Assembly (NCBI RefSeq): GCF_012241385.1
Contig: NZ_JAAVXB010000012.1
Location: 62,001 to 126,000 of the forward strand
Reading direction: 5' to 3'
Source of the DNA: Solimonas marina
GTDB taxonomy: Bacteria; Pseudomonadota; Gammaproteobacteria; Nevskiales; Nevskiaceae
DNA length: 64,000 bases
Shown: one piece after another, positions 54,531 to 62,882 of the stretch
How positions within the stretch are numbered: the first letter of the stretch is position 1
Layout of the letters: each line of letters begins with the position of its first letter
Position numbers and translations under genes: made by a program
Notes under the pieces: generated by a model
What the model saw: only the letters and a program-made list of their open reading frames with translations
Told to the model about the DNA's origin: nothing
The model's database searches: none

Positions 54531-57506
54531 TCACAGCTGGTAGCGCAGGCCCAGTGCGTAGGTGCGGCTGTAGTGATAGGTGCCGAGGTTGAACAGCGTC
54601 GGATCGCCGTAGTAGTCGTGATAGATCTCGCCGGTCAGGTTGGTCGCGTCGACCGTCAGCGTCAGCTTGTCGGTGGCCTTGTAGCCGATCGACAGGTCCA
54701 TCGACGCCTCGCCTTCCGAATAGACCTGCGTCGGCATCGAGCAGCAGTAGTTGTAGCCGGTCAGGAACTTGCTGCGGTCGACATACGACAGCCGCGCGCT
54801 GACCGGACCGCGCTCATATGCGAGCACCGCGCTGTACGACCACTTGGAGACGCCGACCAGCGGATTGGTCTCGGTGCCGATGCGATCGGTGGTGTCGGTC
54901 TCGTCGTAAACCGGGTCCTTGGTGTTGCCGTCGATCGACGTGTAGCTGCCGAGCAAGCCGATGCCGTGCAGCCAGCCCGGGACCTGGTCCGGGAACCACT
55001 GGAAGCCGATCTCGACGCCGTTGAGCTTGCCCTTGCCGGCGTTCTGCGGTGAAGTCAGCACGTAGTTGCCGTTCAGCGTGTCGGAACGGTCGGTGACCTG
55101 GATGCTGCGGTCGACGCTGTAGATGAAGCCGTCGACGTTACGCCAGAACAGTACCGCGTAGACGCTGCTGCTTTGCGCGAAGTAGTACTCCAGCGACAGG
55201 TCGACGGTCTTGGCCTTGGTCGGCTTCAGGTCCGGATTGCCGCTGGTCGCATAGCCGAACGTGGCGGCCGTCGACGACGGCGGCGTCAGGACCATCGCCG
55301 GGTTGAGCTGCGCGAACGATGGCCGGCTGATGGTCTGCCCGTAGGCGAGGCGCGCCATCAGCTTGTCGGTCGGGTGGAAGCGGATCACGCCGTTCGGCAG
55401 CACGTCGGTGCGCGACTTGGTCTGGCCGCTCGGCCCCCAGGTATTGGTGTCGACGAGTTCGTTGTAGCCGAGATCGGTTTCGGCGTGCACGACGCGCACG
55501 CCGACCTGACCGTCGAAGTCGCCGATTCTCGTCTGCCGCTCGAAGTCGGTCTGCAGATAGCCGGCGTAGGTGTTCTCGTCGATGTCGAAGTAGCGCGACG
55601 GATCCATCGCCGGGCTGCCGGTGTCGAAACCATAGCGCGCGCGCGACTCGGCGGTGTGGCTCAGCAGGTAGTCATAGCCGGCGATGATCCACTTGCGCGG
55701 GAAGATCGCCTGGCCGTGGAAGTAGCTGCCCGGCGAGCTGCGATACAGATCCGGATGATCGGAGACGGCGATCTGCGACGCGCAGACCGCGACCGCCGCG
55801 CAATCGGCCGAACGGTCGCCGGCCCCGGAGGTCGCGGTGCGGCGGTCGAGACGCAGGCCGAACTGCAGCTTCTGGAAGAAGCTGTCCTCGATGTACCAGT
55901 CGCCGTCGGTGCTCCAGGTCCAGGCGTCGCCGCTGTCACGGCCTTTCTGGTCGTAGTACCACGCCAGGTTCCAGCCGTCCGGGTTGGTCAGGTCGCTTTC
56001 GTTGACGCTGGTCGACGGATCGTCCGGAAACACCAGCGCCGGTGTGCCCGAATTGTTGTGATTAAAGTCGACCGCGAGCTGCGGGCGCACGCTGCCCATG
56101 TCCTGGATCTGGTTGAACCAGTGATAGGTCGACGTCTGGTAGACCGCTTCGGACTTCAGCGTGAACGTGTCGCTCAGATCCCACTTGCCGCCGAGCGCGT
56201 ACTGATAGCTGTCGGTCTGCCCGGTCTGCGCCTGCGTGCTGGTGAAGATGTAAGGATTGTTGACGTAGTTTTCCTTGACGACATTGGTGCCGGGAAACAG
56301 CACCGGGTCCTGGTAGTGATCGTTGTTGTTGACGAACGCGAACAGCAGCGAGTTCGAGTCGGTGTTGCGGTAGCCGTCGTAGAACGCTTCCAGGTAGTAC
56401 TCCGAGCGCTGGGTCGGGGCCCACTGCAGCGACACGTTCGCGGCCGGTCGCGTGCGTTCGCCGAAGCGGTTCCAGCCACCCATCGCATCGCGCAGCAGCA
56501 CGTATTCGCGGTCGGCGCCATTGACGCGCAGCGTCGAGCCGGCGGCCGTCGATATCGGCGTGCCGCGATCGACGGCCAGTTCGCCGTCGCTGCCGTATTC
56601 GGGAATGCGCTCGTAGTTGTTCGCGTAGTACGGATCGGCCGAGCCGTTCCAGATCGATTCGTCGCGAAAGCGCGTCTTCGCATAGCCGATGTTGAGCAGC
56701 GCGCCGAAGTCGCCATAGTCGGTTTTCCAGCGGTCGCTGAGCAGGACGCTGACGTTCGGGTCGGTACGCTCGGTGTTGGTCGCATAGATGCCGCGCGCCG
56801 CCAGGCCGAGCTTGAATCCGTCGAAGTCGAACGGCCGGAACGTGCGCACGTCGATCGCGCCGGCGATGCCGCCTTCGATCTGCGACGCCGAGCGTGTTTT
56901 GTAGACGTTGACGCCGGCCAGCAGGCTCGCCGGAATGTCGGCGAGCGCCACCGAGCGGCCGGTCGACGTGAAGATCTCGCGACCGTTGACGGTGGTGTTG
57001 ACGTCGCCGAGACCGCGGATCGTCACGGCCGAGACCTCGCCGCCGGCGCGGTTGGTGGTCTGCACGCCGGTCACGCGCTGCAGTGCCTCGACGACGTTGT
57101 TGTCCGGGAACTTGCCGATGTCTTCGGCAACGATCGCATCGACGATCTGCTTGTTGTCGCGCTTGATCTCAAGCGCCTTGGTCAGACTGTTGCGGATGCC
57201 GGTGACGACGATCTCGGCGATCGCATCGTTACCGCTGTCGCTGCCGTCCGTGTTGTCCACCGCCGCCGGGCTCGCCGCGGTCGCGTTGCCGGCCGGCTTG
57301 CCGGTCGTGCAGTCGGTGCCGTCGGCCGCGATGTTTGTGCAGGCCGGCGTCGTTGCCGCTGCGGTGACCGTCTGCTGATCGCGATGCTCCCTTGCGAGGG
57401 TGCTGTCCTGCGCTGCGCTGGGTTCTGCGGCAGCCAATGAAACGACCGCCATTGACGTACCGACGAGCAAACGCCCCCTACGGGAACGAAACGTTCCTGA
57501 TGCCAT
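54531..57506 (-). CDS. TonB-dependent receptor 2 (Xanthomonas/Caulobacter type)
   Basis: 991 residues; ATG 57506 has GGAGGAG upstream. Signal peptide (ends PSAAQ), a Thr/Ala/Asp-rich linker, a plug ([72 protein letters not shown]), and a large barrel ending TYALGLRYQL (terminal Leu rather than Phe). A paralogue of receptor 1, with similar plug words but diverged barrel loops, so the two may take different oligomers. First gene of the unit with the GH43 lipoprotein. Confidence 0.93.
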   Translation of the reverse strand: MASGTFRSRRGRLLVGTSMAVVSLAAAEPSAAQDSTLAREHRDQQTVTAAATTPACTNIAADGTDCTTGKPAGNATAASPAAVDNTDGSDSGNDAIAEIVVTGIRNSLTKALEIKRDNKQIVDAIVAEDIGKFPDNNVVEALQRVTGVQTTNRAGGEVSAVTIRGLGDVNTTVNGREIFTSTGRSVALADIPASLLAGVNVYKTRSASQIEGGIAGAIDVRTFRPFDFDGFKLGLAARGIYATNTERTDPNVSVLLSDRWKTDYGDFGALLNIGYAKTRFRDESIWNGSADPYYANNYERIPEYGSDGELAVDRGTPISTAAGSTLRVNGADREYVLLRDAMGGWNRFGERTRPAANVSLQWAPTQRSEYYLEAFYDGYRNTDSNSLLFAFVNNNDHYQDPVLFPGTNVVKENYVNNPYIFTSTQAQTGQTDSYQYALGGKWDLSDTFTLKSEAVYQTSTYHWFNQIQDMGSVRPQLAVDFNHNNSGTPALVFPDDPSTSVNESDLTNPDGWNLAWYYDQKGRDSGDAWTWSTDGDWYIEDSFFQKLQFGLRLDRRTATSGAGDRSADCAAVAVCASQIAVSDHPDLYRSSPGSYFHGQAIFPRKWIIAGYDYLLSHTAESRARYGFDTGSPAMDPSRYFDIDENTYAGYLQTDFERQTRIGDFDGQVGVRVVHAETDLGYNELVDTNTWGPSGQTKSRTDVLPNGVIRFHPTDKLMARLAYGQTISRPSFAQLNPAMVLTPPSSTAATFGYATSGNPDLKPTKAKTVDLSLEYYFAQSSSVYAVLFWRNVDGFIYSVDRSIQVTDRSDTLNGNYVLTSPQNAGKGKLNGVEIGFQWFPDQVPGWLHGIGLLGSYTSIDGNTKDPVYDETDTTDRIGTETNPLVGVSKWSYSAVLAYERGPVSARLSYVDRSKFLTGYNYCCSMPTQVYSEGEASMDLSIGYKATDKLTLTVDATNLTGEIYHDYYGDPTLFNLGTYHYSRTYALGLRYQL

Positions 57507-57616
57507 CGTTGGTTCTCCTCCACTCCGAATCTTTTTCGGCCGCGTTGCTCCCCGGCGGCCGGCGGATCCGATGCACGTCGGTCCGCTTGAATGGGGTGGA
57601 GAATAGGGTTGCGATG

Positions 57617-57637
57617 AGATAACGGTCTAATGAATTA
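57617..57637 (-). promoter_or_regulatory. Conserved promoter element upstream of TonB receptor 2
   Basis: Same 21-bp word as at 52777-52797 with one difference (AGATAACG then GTCTAATGAATTA), again about 110 bases before the receptor ATG. On the minus strand TTAGAC is followed by TATTCT 19 bases later. A long T run (57666-57674 on plus) lies just upstream. Confidence 0.65.
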
Positions 57638-57951
57638 AAAATCGCTCATGATGTAAGAACGTATATCTTTTTTTGTCGAGGGTTTTCACCAGTGCATGCG
57701 CCATGCATGCCGCTCCTGCCTACGCAAAGGGCAGGGAACAGCGGCCGCGACGGACCGCTTCCGGCGATCATCTGAACGTGCGGATCTGTCAAAACGCATA
57801 TCGCGATATCGACAAATTCGCATCGCGGTCCGTGCCCGCGGCGGCGCGATCAGCAATCGGCTGTCGCGCATGCCAAAGCTGACATGGTTCGTCGCCGAAG
57901 GCGTCGCTATCCTGCCGGGCTCTCAGCCAGCGACCGCGGGACGCAGCACGC
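57638..57951. other. Divergent control region between TonB receptor 2 and galM
   Basis: No gene is supported here. It holds a perfect 12-bp palindrome ATATCGCGATAT (57798-57809) and two GCATGC words within about 20 bases (57,693-57,712). The galM start has only a weak ribosome site. Short open frames in the stretch carry no recognisable protein. Confidence 0.4.
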
Positions 57952-58968
57952 ATGAAACGCGAATTCGGAACACTCGACGGCGGCACGCCCATCCACGCCT
58001 ATACCTTGCGCAGCGAGGCCGGCCTCAGCGCCGAGATACTCGACTACGGCGGCATCCTGCGCAGCCTGCGCTATCCGGGCCGTGGCGGCAGCACCGAGCT
58101 GGTGCTCGGCTTGCCGACCCTGGCCGACTACCGGCGTGACCCGTCGTATCTCGGCATCATCGCCGGCCGCTTCGCCAACCGCATCGCCGCCGGTCGCTAC
58201 ACGCTCGACGGCGCGTCGCAGCAGCTCAGCGTCAACGAAGGACCGAATCACCTGCACGGCGGTCAGCTCGGGCTTGGCCGCCGCGTGTGGACGGTGCTCG
58301 ATGACGCCAGCGACGGCGCCCGGTCGATGCTACGCCTCGCCTACCGCTCGCCGGCCGGCGAGGAGGGCTATCCGGGCAATGTCGACATCACCGCCACGTT
58401 CACGCTCGATGGCTCGCGCCTGACCCTGCAGCTCGACGCGCAGACCGACGCGCCGACGCCGATCAATCTGACTTATCACCCTTACTTCAATCTCGGCGGC
58501 GACGGCCATGTCCCGGCAGCCGAGCAACGGCTGGAAGTGCCGGCAGACCGCTATCTGCCGGTCGATGCGGCATTGTTGCCGTCTGGTGAGGTCGCATCGG
58601 TCGCCGGTACGCCGTTCGACTTTCGTCGCGAACGTCCGATCGCGCATCCGCTCGACGATGCGCGGCTCGTCGCCAGCCGTGGCTACGATCACTGCCTGGT
58701 ACTGGCCGACGATGCGACGTACAGCGCGCGCATCGTCTCGCCGCGCAGCGGCATCGGCATGACGGTGCGCAGCAACAAGCCGGCGATCCAAGTCTACGAG
58801 GGGCAGGGCCTGGACGCGCAGCACCCAGAACTCGGCCGCGGTGTCTGCCTGGAGCCACAGGACTACCCGGACGCCCCGAACCACCCACAGTTTCCCAGTG
58901 CCATTCTGCGCCCCGGCTACGCGTACCGGCACACGATTGAATTGACGTTCGCGGCGGCCGCAGGCTGA
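57952..58968 (+). CDS. galM: Aldose 1-epimerase (mutarotase)
   Basis: 338 residues. Interconverts sugar anomers. Catalytic acid His176 (NLTYHPYFNLGG), base Glu301 (VCLEPQDYPDAPNHPQFP) and substrate residues AGRFANRIAAGRY and NEGPNHLHGG are present. No signal peptide, so cytoplasmic. In context it would supply the right anomer of L-arabinose to the SDR dehydrogenase. Divergent from TonB receptor 2. Confidence 0.94.
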   Translation: MKREFGTLDGGTPIHAYTLRSEAGLSAEILDYGGILRSLRYPGRGGSTELVLGLPTLADYRRDPSYLGIIAGRFANRIAAGRYTLDGASQQLSVNEGPNHLHGGQLGLGRRVWTVLDDASDGARSMLRLAYRSPAGEEGYPGNVDITATFTLDGSRLTLQLDAQTDAPTPINLTYHPYFNLGGDGHVPAAEQRLEVPADRYLPVDAALLPSGEVASVAGTPFDFRRERPIAHPLDDARLVASRGYDHCLVLADDATYSARIVSPRSGIGMTVRSNKPAIQVYEGQGLDAQHPELGRGVCLEPQDYPDAPNHPQFPSAILRPGYAYRHTIELTFAAAAG

Positions 58969-59005
58969 AGCATCCGGCCGCCGGGTGGCGACGTTGGAGG
59001 AGAAC

Positions 59006-59242
59006 ATGCAGGACATACGCGACTCGGATGCACGGCACTTGCTGACGACGCTGTCGAAGCGCGAAATCCAGACCTTCGATCTGGTGGTGCGCGGCCTGAC
59101 GACCAAGCAGATCTCGTTCGAGCTCGGCGTTTCGCCGCGCACCACAGAGAATCGTCGCCGGCGAATCTACGAGAAGCTCAACGTCCGCAATGTCGCCGGT
59201 GTCGTGCGCTGTGCGGCGCAGGCCGGCTGGTTCAAGCGCTGA
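59006..59242 (+). CDS. Stand-alone LuxR/FixJ-type HTH protein
   Basis: 78 residues from ATG 59006, GGAGGAG upstream; a GTG at 58985 lies before that ribosome site. Essentially only a GerE/LuxR helix-turn-helix: LSKREIQTFDLVVRGLTTKQISFELGVSPRTTENRRRRIYEKLNVRN without a receiver or sensor domain. Could be an orphan DNA-binding output domain or a truncated FixJ-type regulator. 37 bases after galM and convergent with the next gene, 3 bases away. Confidence 0.8.
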   Translation: MQDIRDSDARHLLTTLSKREIQTFDLVVRGLTTKQISFELGVSPRTTENRRRRIYEKLNVRNVAGVVRCAAQAGWFKR

Positions 59243-59245
59243 GGC

Positions 59246-60082
59246 TCAGGGGCGCTCGCCAGCGGCCGGCGGCGGCTCGGCCGTGCGCAACGGTTGCAGC
59301 AGCAGCGCCGTGAGCGACTGGTCGCGCGCCGCACGAAACTCCGGCAGGCCGATCTGCATGTCGTCATGGCCGTCGCGCGGTTGTGCACAGTGGCTGGCGA
59401 ACCAGCGATCCCAGCACGAGAAGATCGTGCCAAAGTTGCGATTGCCCTCGTCGAAGTCGACCGAGTGATGGATGCGGTGCAGGTCGGGCGTGACGAAGAC
59501 GCGCCGCCAGACGCGGTCGATGGCGGCCGGCACGTGCAGGTTCGAATGAATGAACAGCGAATACATGCCGGTGATGGCCTCGAACAGCACGACCGCCAGC
59601 GGCGAGGCGCCGAGCAGCAGCACCGTCGCCCACTTCCAGACGCTGGTCGCCAGCATTTCCAACGGGTGGAAGCGCAGCGCCGTGGTTGCATCGAATTCGA
59701 CGTCGCTGTGATGAACGCGATGCAGGCGCCACAGCCAGGCTGGGCCGTGCATGCTGCGATGCTGCCAGTACATCGAGGCGTCGAGCACGATGATGGCGAC
59801 GGCGGTCTCCAGCCAGGCGGGTACGTGCAGGACGTTGAACAGGCCCAGGCCGTGCGCGTGTGCCCAACTCGCGACGCCGACCGCGGCGACCGGGATCAGG
59901 CTCAGCATCAGGCCGGCCGCGATCAGGAGCGCAAAATTGATCGGCCAGCGCCGGCCGCGCAGGGCGGCACGCCGCGGCCACAGCGCCTCGGCGGCGAAGA
60001 CCAGGCCGAGGATCGCGGCGGTCGCGAGCAGGCGCAGATGCTGGGGATTGAAGGCGAAAAACTGCCAGACTCGGTCGACCAT
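59246..60082 (-). CDS. Sterol desaturase/fatty acid hydroxylase family membrane protein
   Basis: 278 residues with four to five membrane helices and the eight-His di-iron pattern: HRSMH (108-112), HRVHH (121-125) and HRIHHSVDF (202-). Members hydroxylate or desaturate lipids using O2; the substrate here is unknown. Ends 3 bases from the LuxR-type gene (convergent). Confidence 0.9.
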   Translation of the reverse strand: MVDRVWQFFAFNPQHLRLLATAAILGLVFAAEALWPRRAALRGRRWPINFALLIAAGLMLSLIPVAAVGVASWAHAHGLGLFNVLHVPAWLETAVAIIVLDASMYWQHRSMHGPAWLWRLHRVHHSDVEFDATTALRFHPLEMLATSVWKWATVLLLGASPLAVVLFEAITGMYSLFIHSNLHVPAAIDRVWRRVFVTPDLHRIHHSVDFDEGNRNFGTIFSCWDRWFASHCAQPRDGHDDMQIGLPEFRAARDQSLTALLLQPLRTAEPPPAAGERP

Positions 60083-60138
60083 CTTGAGTGTTTAACGCAC
60101 CAGCAGTGAATTGATCATGAACGCTGAGAGCGCGAAGT

Positions 60139-60167
60139 TTGCCTGACCTTGCCGTATGCGTCAGAAT
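60139..60167 (+). promoter_or_regulatory. Possible promoter for tRNA-Pro
   Basis: TTGCCT (60139-60144), a 17-base spacer, then CAGAAT (60162-60167), about 50 bases before the tRNA. Matches to sigma70 boxes are moderate. Confidence 0.35.
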
Positions 60168-60217
60168 CGCGCGCCTCGCGGTCCATCCGCCATCAGGCGG
60201 CTGAGGCATCGATCTGT

Positions 60218-60295
<78 letters not shown>

Positions 60296-60443
60296 CCGAT
60301 GTCGACCGCCGAGTCCATGTAACGCCGAGTAACTATTTTTGCCTCCCCGAGCCGCTGGCGATATTGTCCAGTTCGATCGGTTCGTCGGGGCGCGCCGATC
60401 AGGGCTTCGGATAGTCAACGAGCGGCAAGGAGCGGGGTGGGGG

Positions 60444-60704
60444 ATGGGACGGCGGATGCGCATCACGCATGAGTCGCTGCTGCGGCTGATTTCTTCGAAC
60501 GCGGACGATACCAGTGCGCCGGGCGCCCGTTACTTTCATACGTCCGGATGGGCCCTGCGGCCGCGCCGGCCCGAAGATCAAAGCGCCAGCTCGCCGGCCA
60601 ACTGGAAGCTGGTCTGGCACGAGGACGATGCGTCGGCCGATCACCGGGCGGCGGTCGAGAGCGCCGCGGCCGAGTTCGCCGAGATCTACGACGTCATCTG
60701 GTAA
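60444..60704 (+). CDS. Small hypothetical protein
   Basis: 86 residues from ATG 60444 (AAGGAG eleven bases upstream) or 82 from ATG 60456. No known domain recognised. The C-terminal part (ANWKLVWHEDDASADH, then AAEFAEIYDVIW) has normal high-GC codon use and an acidic, aromatic tail, which argues for a real gene. It sits 150 bases after tRNA-Pro. Confidence 0.5.
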   Translation: MGRRMRITHESLLRLISSNADDTSAPGARYFHTSGWALRPRRPEDQSASSPANWKLVWHEDDASADHRAAVESAAAEFAEIYDVIW

Positions 60705-60755
60705 ACCCGGCGGCTGTTCGGCGACGCCGAGTCGACCGCCCCCAAGCGTCTGCCC

Positions 60756-61658
60756 TCAGGCGCTCCGGAACCGGCTTTCCGGCAGACCGCGCACGCCGAC
60801 GTCTGCACGAAACAGGCTGCCCGCCTGCGGTGCAGCGGCCAGCGCCAGCGATGTCATCGTCTCGCGCGCCGACGTCACATACAGGGTTTCAAAGGTGGGA
60901 CCGCCGAACGCGACGCCACTCGGCTGCGGGACCGCCAGCGCGACGACGCCATCGACGCGGCCGTCCGGCGCGTAGCGGACCACCCGCGCCCCACCGCATT
61001 GCGCATTCCAGAGATAGCCCTCGGCATCGACCGTGGCGCCTGCCGGGCCGGCATCGGCGATCGATGCGAACGGCCGCAGGTGCGCGACACGGGCACGTTC
61101 GGCATCGTAGTCGCCCTGCATGATCTGCCGGCGCGCGGTGTCGCAGAAGTAGAGCGTGCCGCCGTCGGGGCTGAAACTCAGGGCATTGGGGATCGCCACC
61201 CGTGGCAGGTTCAGGCGTCGCAGGCCGTGTCGAGCCGAATACTGGTAGAAATGGCCGATCGCGGTGCGCGCCTTGTCCTCGTTGAGCGTGCCGAACACGA
61301 AATTACCGGCGCGGTCGCAGCAGCCGTCGCCGATGCGCGTTCGCGGTTCGTCGGGCTCGACCAGGGCGATGCATTGCGCGCGCAGCTTGCGGCCGTCGCG
61401 ACTATGCTCGGGATGCGCGAAGTAAAGGCCTTTGCGCAGGCCGAGCAGCAGTTTTCCGGATTCGCACAGCGCATAGGCGCCGAGTCGGTCGGGGAGCGTC
61501 CAGCTGCGTGTTTCGCCGTCGCCCGGCCGGTACAACCATAGCCGGGCCTCGCTGGCGTCACTCCACAGCAGTGCGGCGCGCCGCATGCACCACAGCGGGC
61601 CGTCGCCGCGCTCGCAGCGACTGTCACAGGCCAGCTCGGCGATGGCGTGCCAGCTCAT
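60756..61658 (-). CDS. SMP-30 family protein with substituted metal ligands
   Basis: 300 residues, no signal peptide. Propeller of the SMP-30/gluconolactonase family (IPNALSFSPDGGTLYFCDTARRQI, TVDAEGYLWNAQCGGARVVRY). The usual GEG metal Glu is Asp19 (GDGPLW) and the usual PDG Asp is Ala206 (GPAGATVDAEG), while Asn158 is kept. The codons (GAC, GCA) are unambiguous. Lactonase activity is therefore doubtful. It is last in the minus-strand rhaM-amidohydrolase-rhaT group, 88 bases after rhaT. Could be a binding or moonlighting protein, or use another metal geometry. Confidence 0.82.
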   Translation of the reverse strand: MSWHAIAELACDSRCERGDGPLWCMRRAALLWSDASEARLWLYRPGDGETRSWTLPDRLGAYALCESGKLLLGLRKGLYFAHPEHSRDGRKLRAQCIALVEPDEPRTRIGDGCCDRAGNFVFGTLNEDKARTAIGHFYQYSARHGLRRLNLPRVAIPNALSFSPDGGTLYFCDTARRQIMQGDYDAERARVAHLRPFASIADAGPAGATVDAEGYLWNAQCGGARVVRYAPDGRVDGVVALAVPQPSGVAFGGPTFETLYVTSARETMTSLALAAAPQAGSLFRADVGVRGLPESRFRSA

Positions 61659-61746
61659 GGCCGGTCGCCACGAACGGCGGCGCGCGCATCGTCGGTGCGC
61701 AGGGTCATCATGCGTCGGCAGCGCGTGTCATGGGGCCGGGCACGGC

Positions 61747-62814
61747 TCAATGTCCGGCGGCGCCCTGCAACGCATTGCCGTAGCCGACGATCATCACCGA
61801 GCCGAGGATGATCGCGATGCCGCCGAGCACCGTCGCCAGCGTGCGCCGGTCGACGCCCTTCCATTCGCGCAGCAGCAGGCCCCAGGCATTGGCGATGACG
61901 ATGATGAACGCCATGTGCAGAATCCACGAGCTGGCGCCGTTGCTGAGCTTGCTGGCACCCATGCCGTAGAAGAAGAACTGCAGGAACCAGATCGTGCCGG
62001 CCAGCGCCGAGAAGCCGTAGTTGGCCAGCTGCGGCGTGTCGCGCCGCGTGTAGTCGCCGTAGCTGCGGTTGCGCAGATTCAGCATCACGCACCACAATAG
62101 GTTGGTGGTCAGGCCGCCCCATAGCAGCACGACGAACACCACGTTGTTCTGGAACAGCGGATTGGCGCCGCTGGCGACGGCGGCCCGCGCCATCGACTGG
62201 CCGGCCTCGATGCCGAAGTTGAAGCAGGCCGAGAGGATGCCGGAGATGATCGCCACGGTCAGGCCGAGGCCGAGGTTGAATTCGCGGATGCTGGCCTTCT
62301 TTTCGGCCTCCGGCTGCGAGGCTTCCTTCATCATGCCGGCCTTGCCGCAGACGCCGATACCGAGCAGGCAGACGAGCACGCCGCACAGCACCCACTGGCC
62401 GCCGGCGCTGTGCAGCATGTGCGTGAAGGTCTCGCCGGCGATGCCGGTCAGGTCGCGGTAGATCGGCGGGATCAGCGCGCCGAACGTCGAGCACAGACCG
62501 AGCACGACCGACATGCCCAGCGACAGCCCCAGGTAGCGCATCGTCAGGCCGAAGGTCAGGCCGCCGATGCCCCACAGCAGGCCGAGCACGTAGGTCCAGA
62601 ACAGCGTGCTCGCGGACGTGTGCGCGATGATGCCGGTGAAGCCGGGAATGGTCGCTGACGCGGCGATCCACGGCACGATCAGCCATGAGAACAGGCCGCC
62701 GACGATCCAGTAACTTTCCCAGGACCAGCCGCGCACTTTCTTGAACGGCAGATAGAAGCTGCCGGACGCGAAACCGCCGATGAAATGGTAAAAGACGCCC
62801 AGCAGCACGTTCAT
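61747..62814 (-). CDS. rhaT: L-rhamnose-proton symporter RhaT
   Basis: 355 residues from ATG 62814 with GAGGAG upstream. Ten-helix transporter of the RhaT family: FYHFIGGFASGSFYLPFKKV, then WGIGGLTFGLTMRYLGLSLGMSVVLG, SACFNFGIEAGQSMA and NAWGLLLREWKGV. Imports L-rhamnose with H+. Its neighbours rhaM and the amidohydrolase support a rhamnose module, relevant to pectin (rhamnogalacturonan) side chains and backbone. Confidence 0.93.
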   Translation of the reverse strand: MNVLLGVFYHFIGGFASGSFYLPFKKVRGWSWESYWIVGGLFSWLIVPWIAASATIPGFTGIIAHTSASTLFWTYVLGLLWGIGGLTFGLTMRYLGLSLGMSVVLGLCSTFGALIPPIYRDLTGIAGETFTHMLHSAGGQWVLCGVLVCLLGIGVCGKAGMMKEASQPEAEKKASIREFNLGLGLTVAIISGILSACFNFGIEAGQSMARAAVASGANPLFQNNVVFVVLLWGGLTTNLLWCVMLNLRNRSYGDYTRRDTPQLANYGFSALAGTIWFLQFFFYGMGASKLSNGASSWILHMAFIIVIANAWGLLLREWKGVDRRTLATVLGGIAIILGSVMIVGYGNALQGAAGH

Positions 62815-62882
62815 GCCGCAGTTCTCCTCTCGTGGTATTGCGGCAGCCGAGGCTGCCGGCGGATCAGCCGGGCCGAACGGCC

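Noticed and set aside
49923-57506. SusC/SusD-type pair
   Set aside because: Both receptors lack a SusD-like lipoprotein neighbour; the lipoproteins present are GH43 enzymes.
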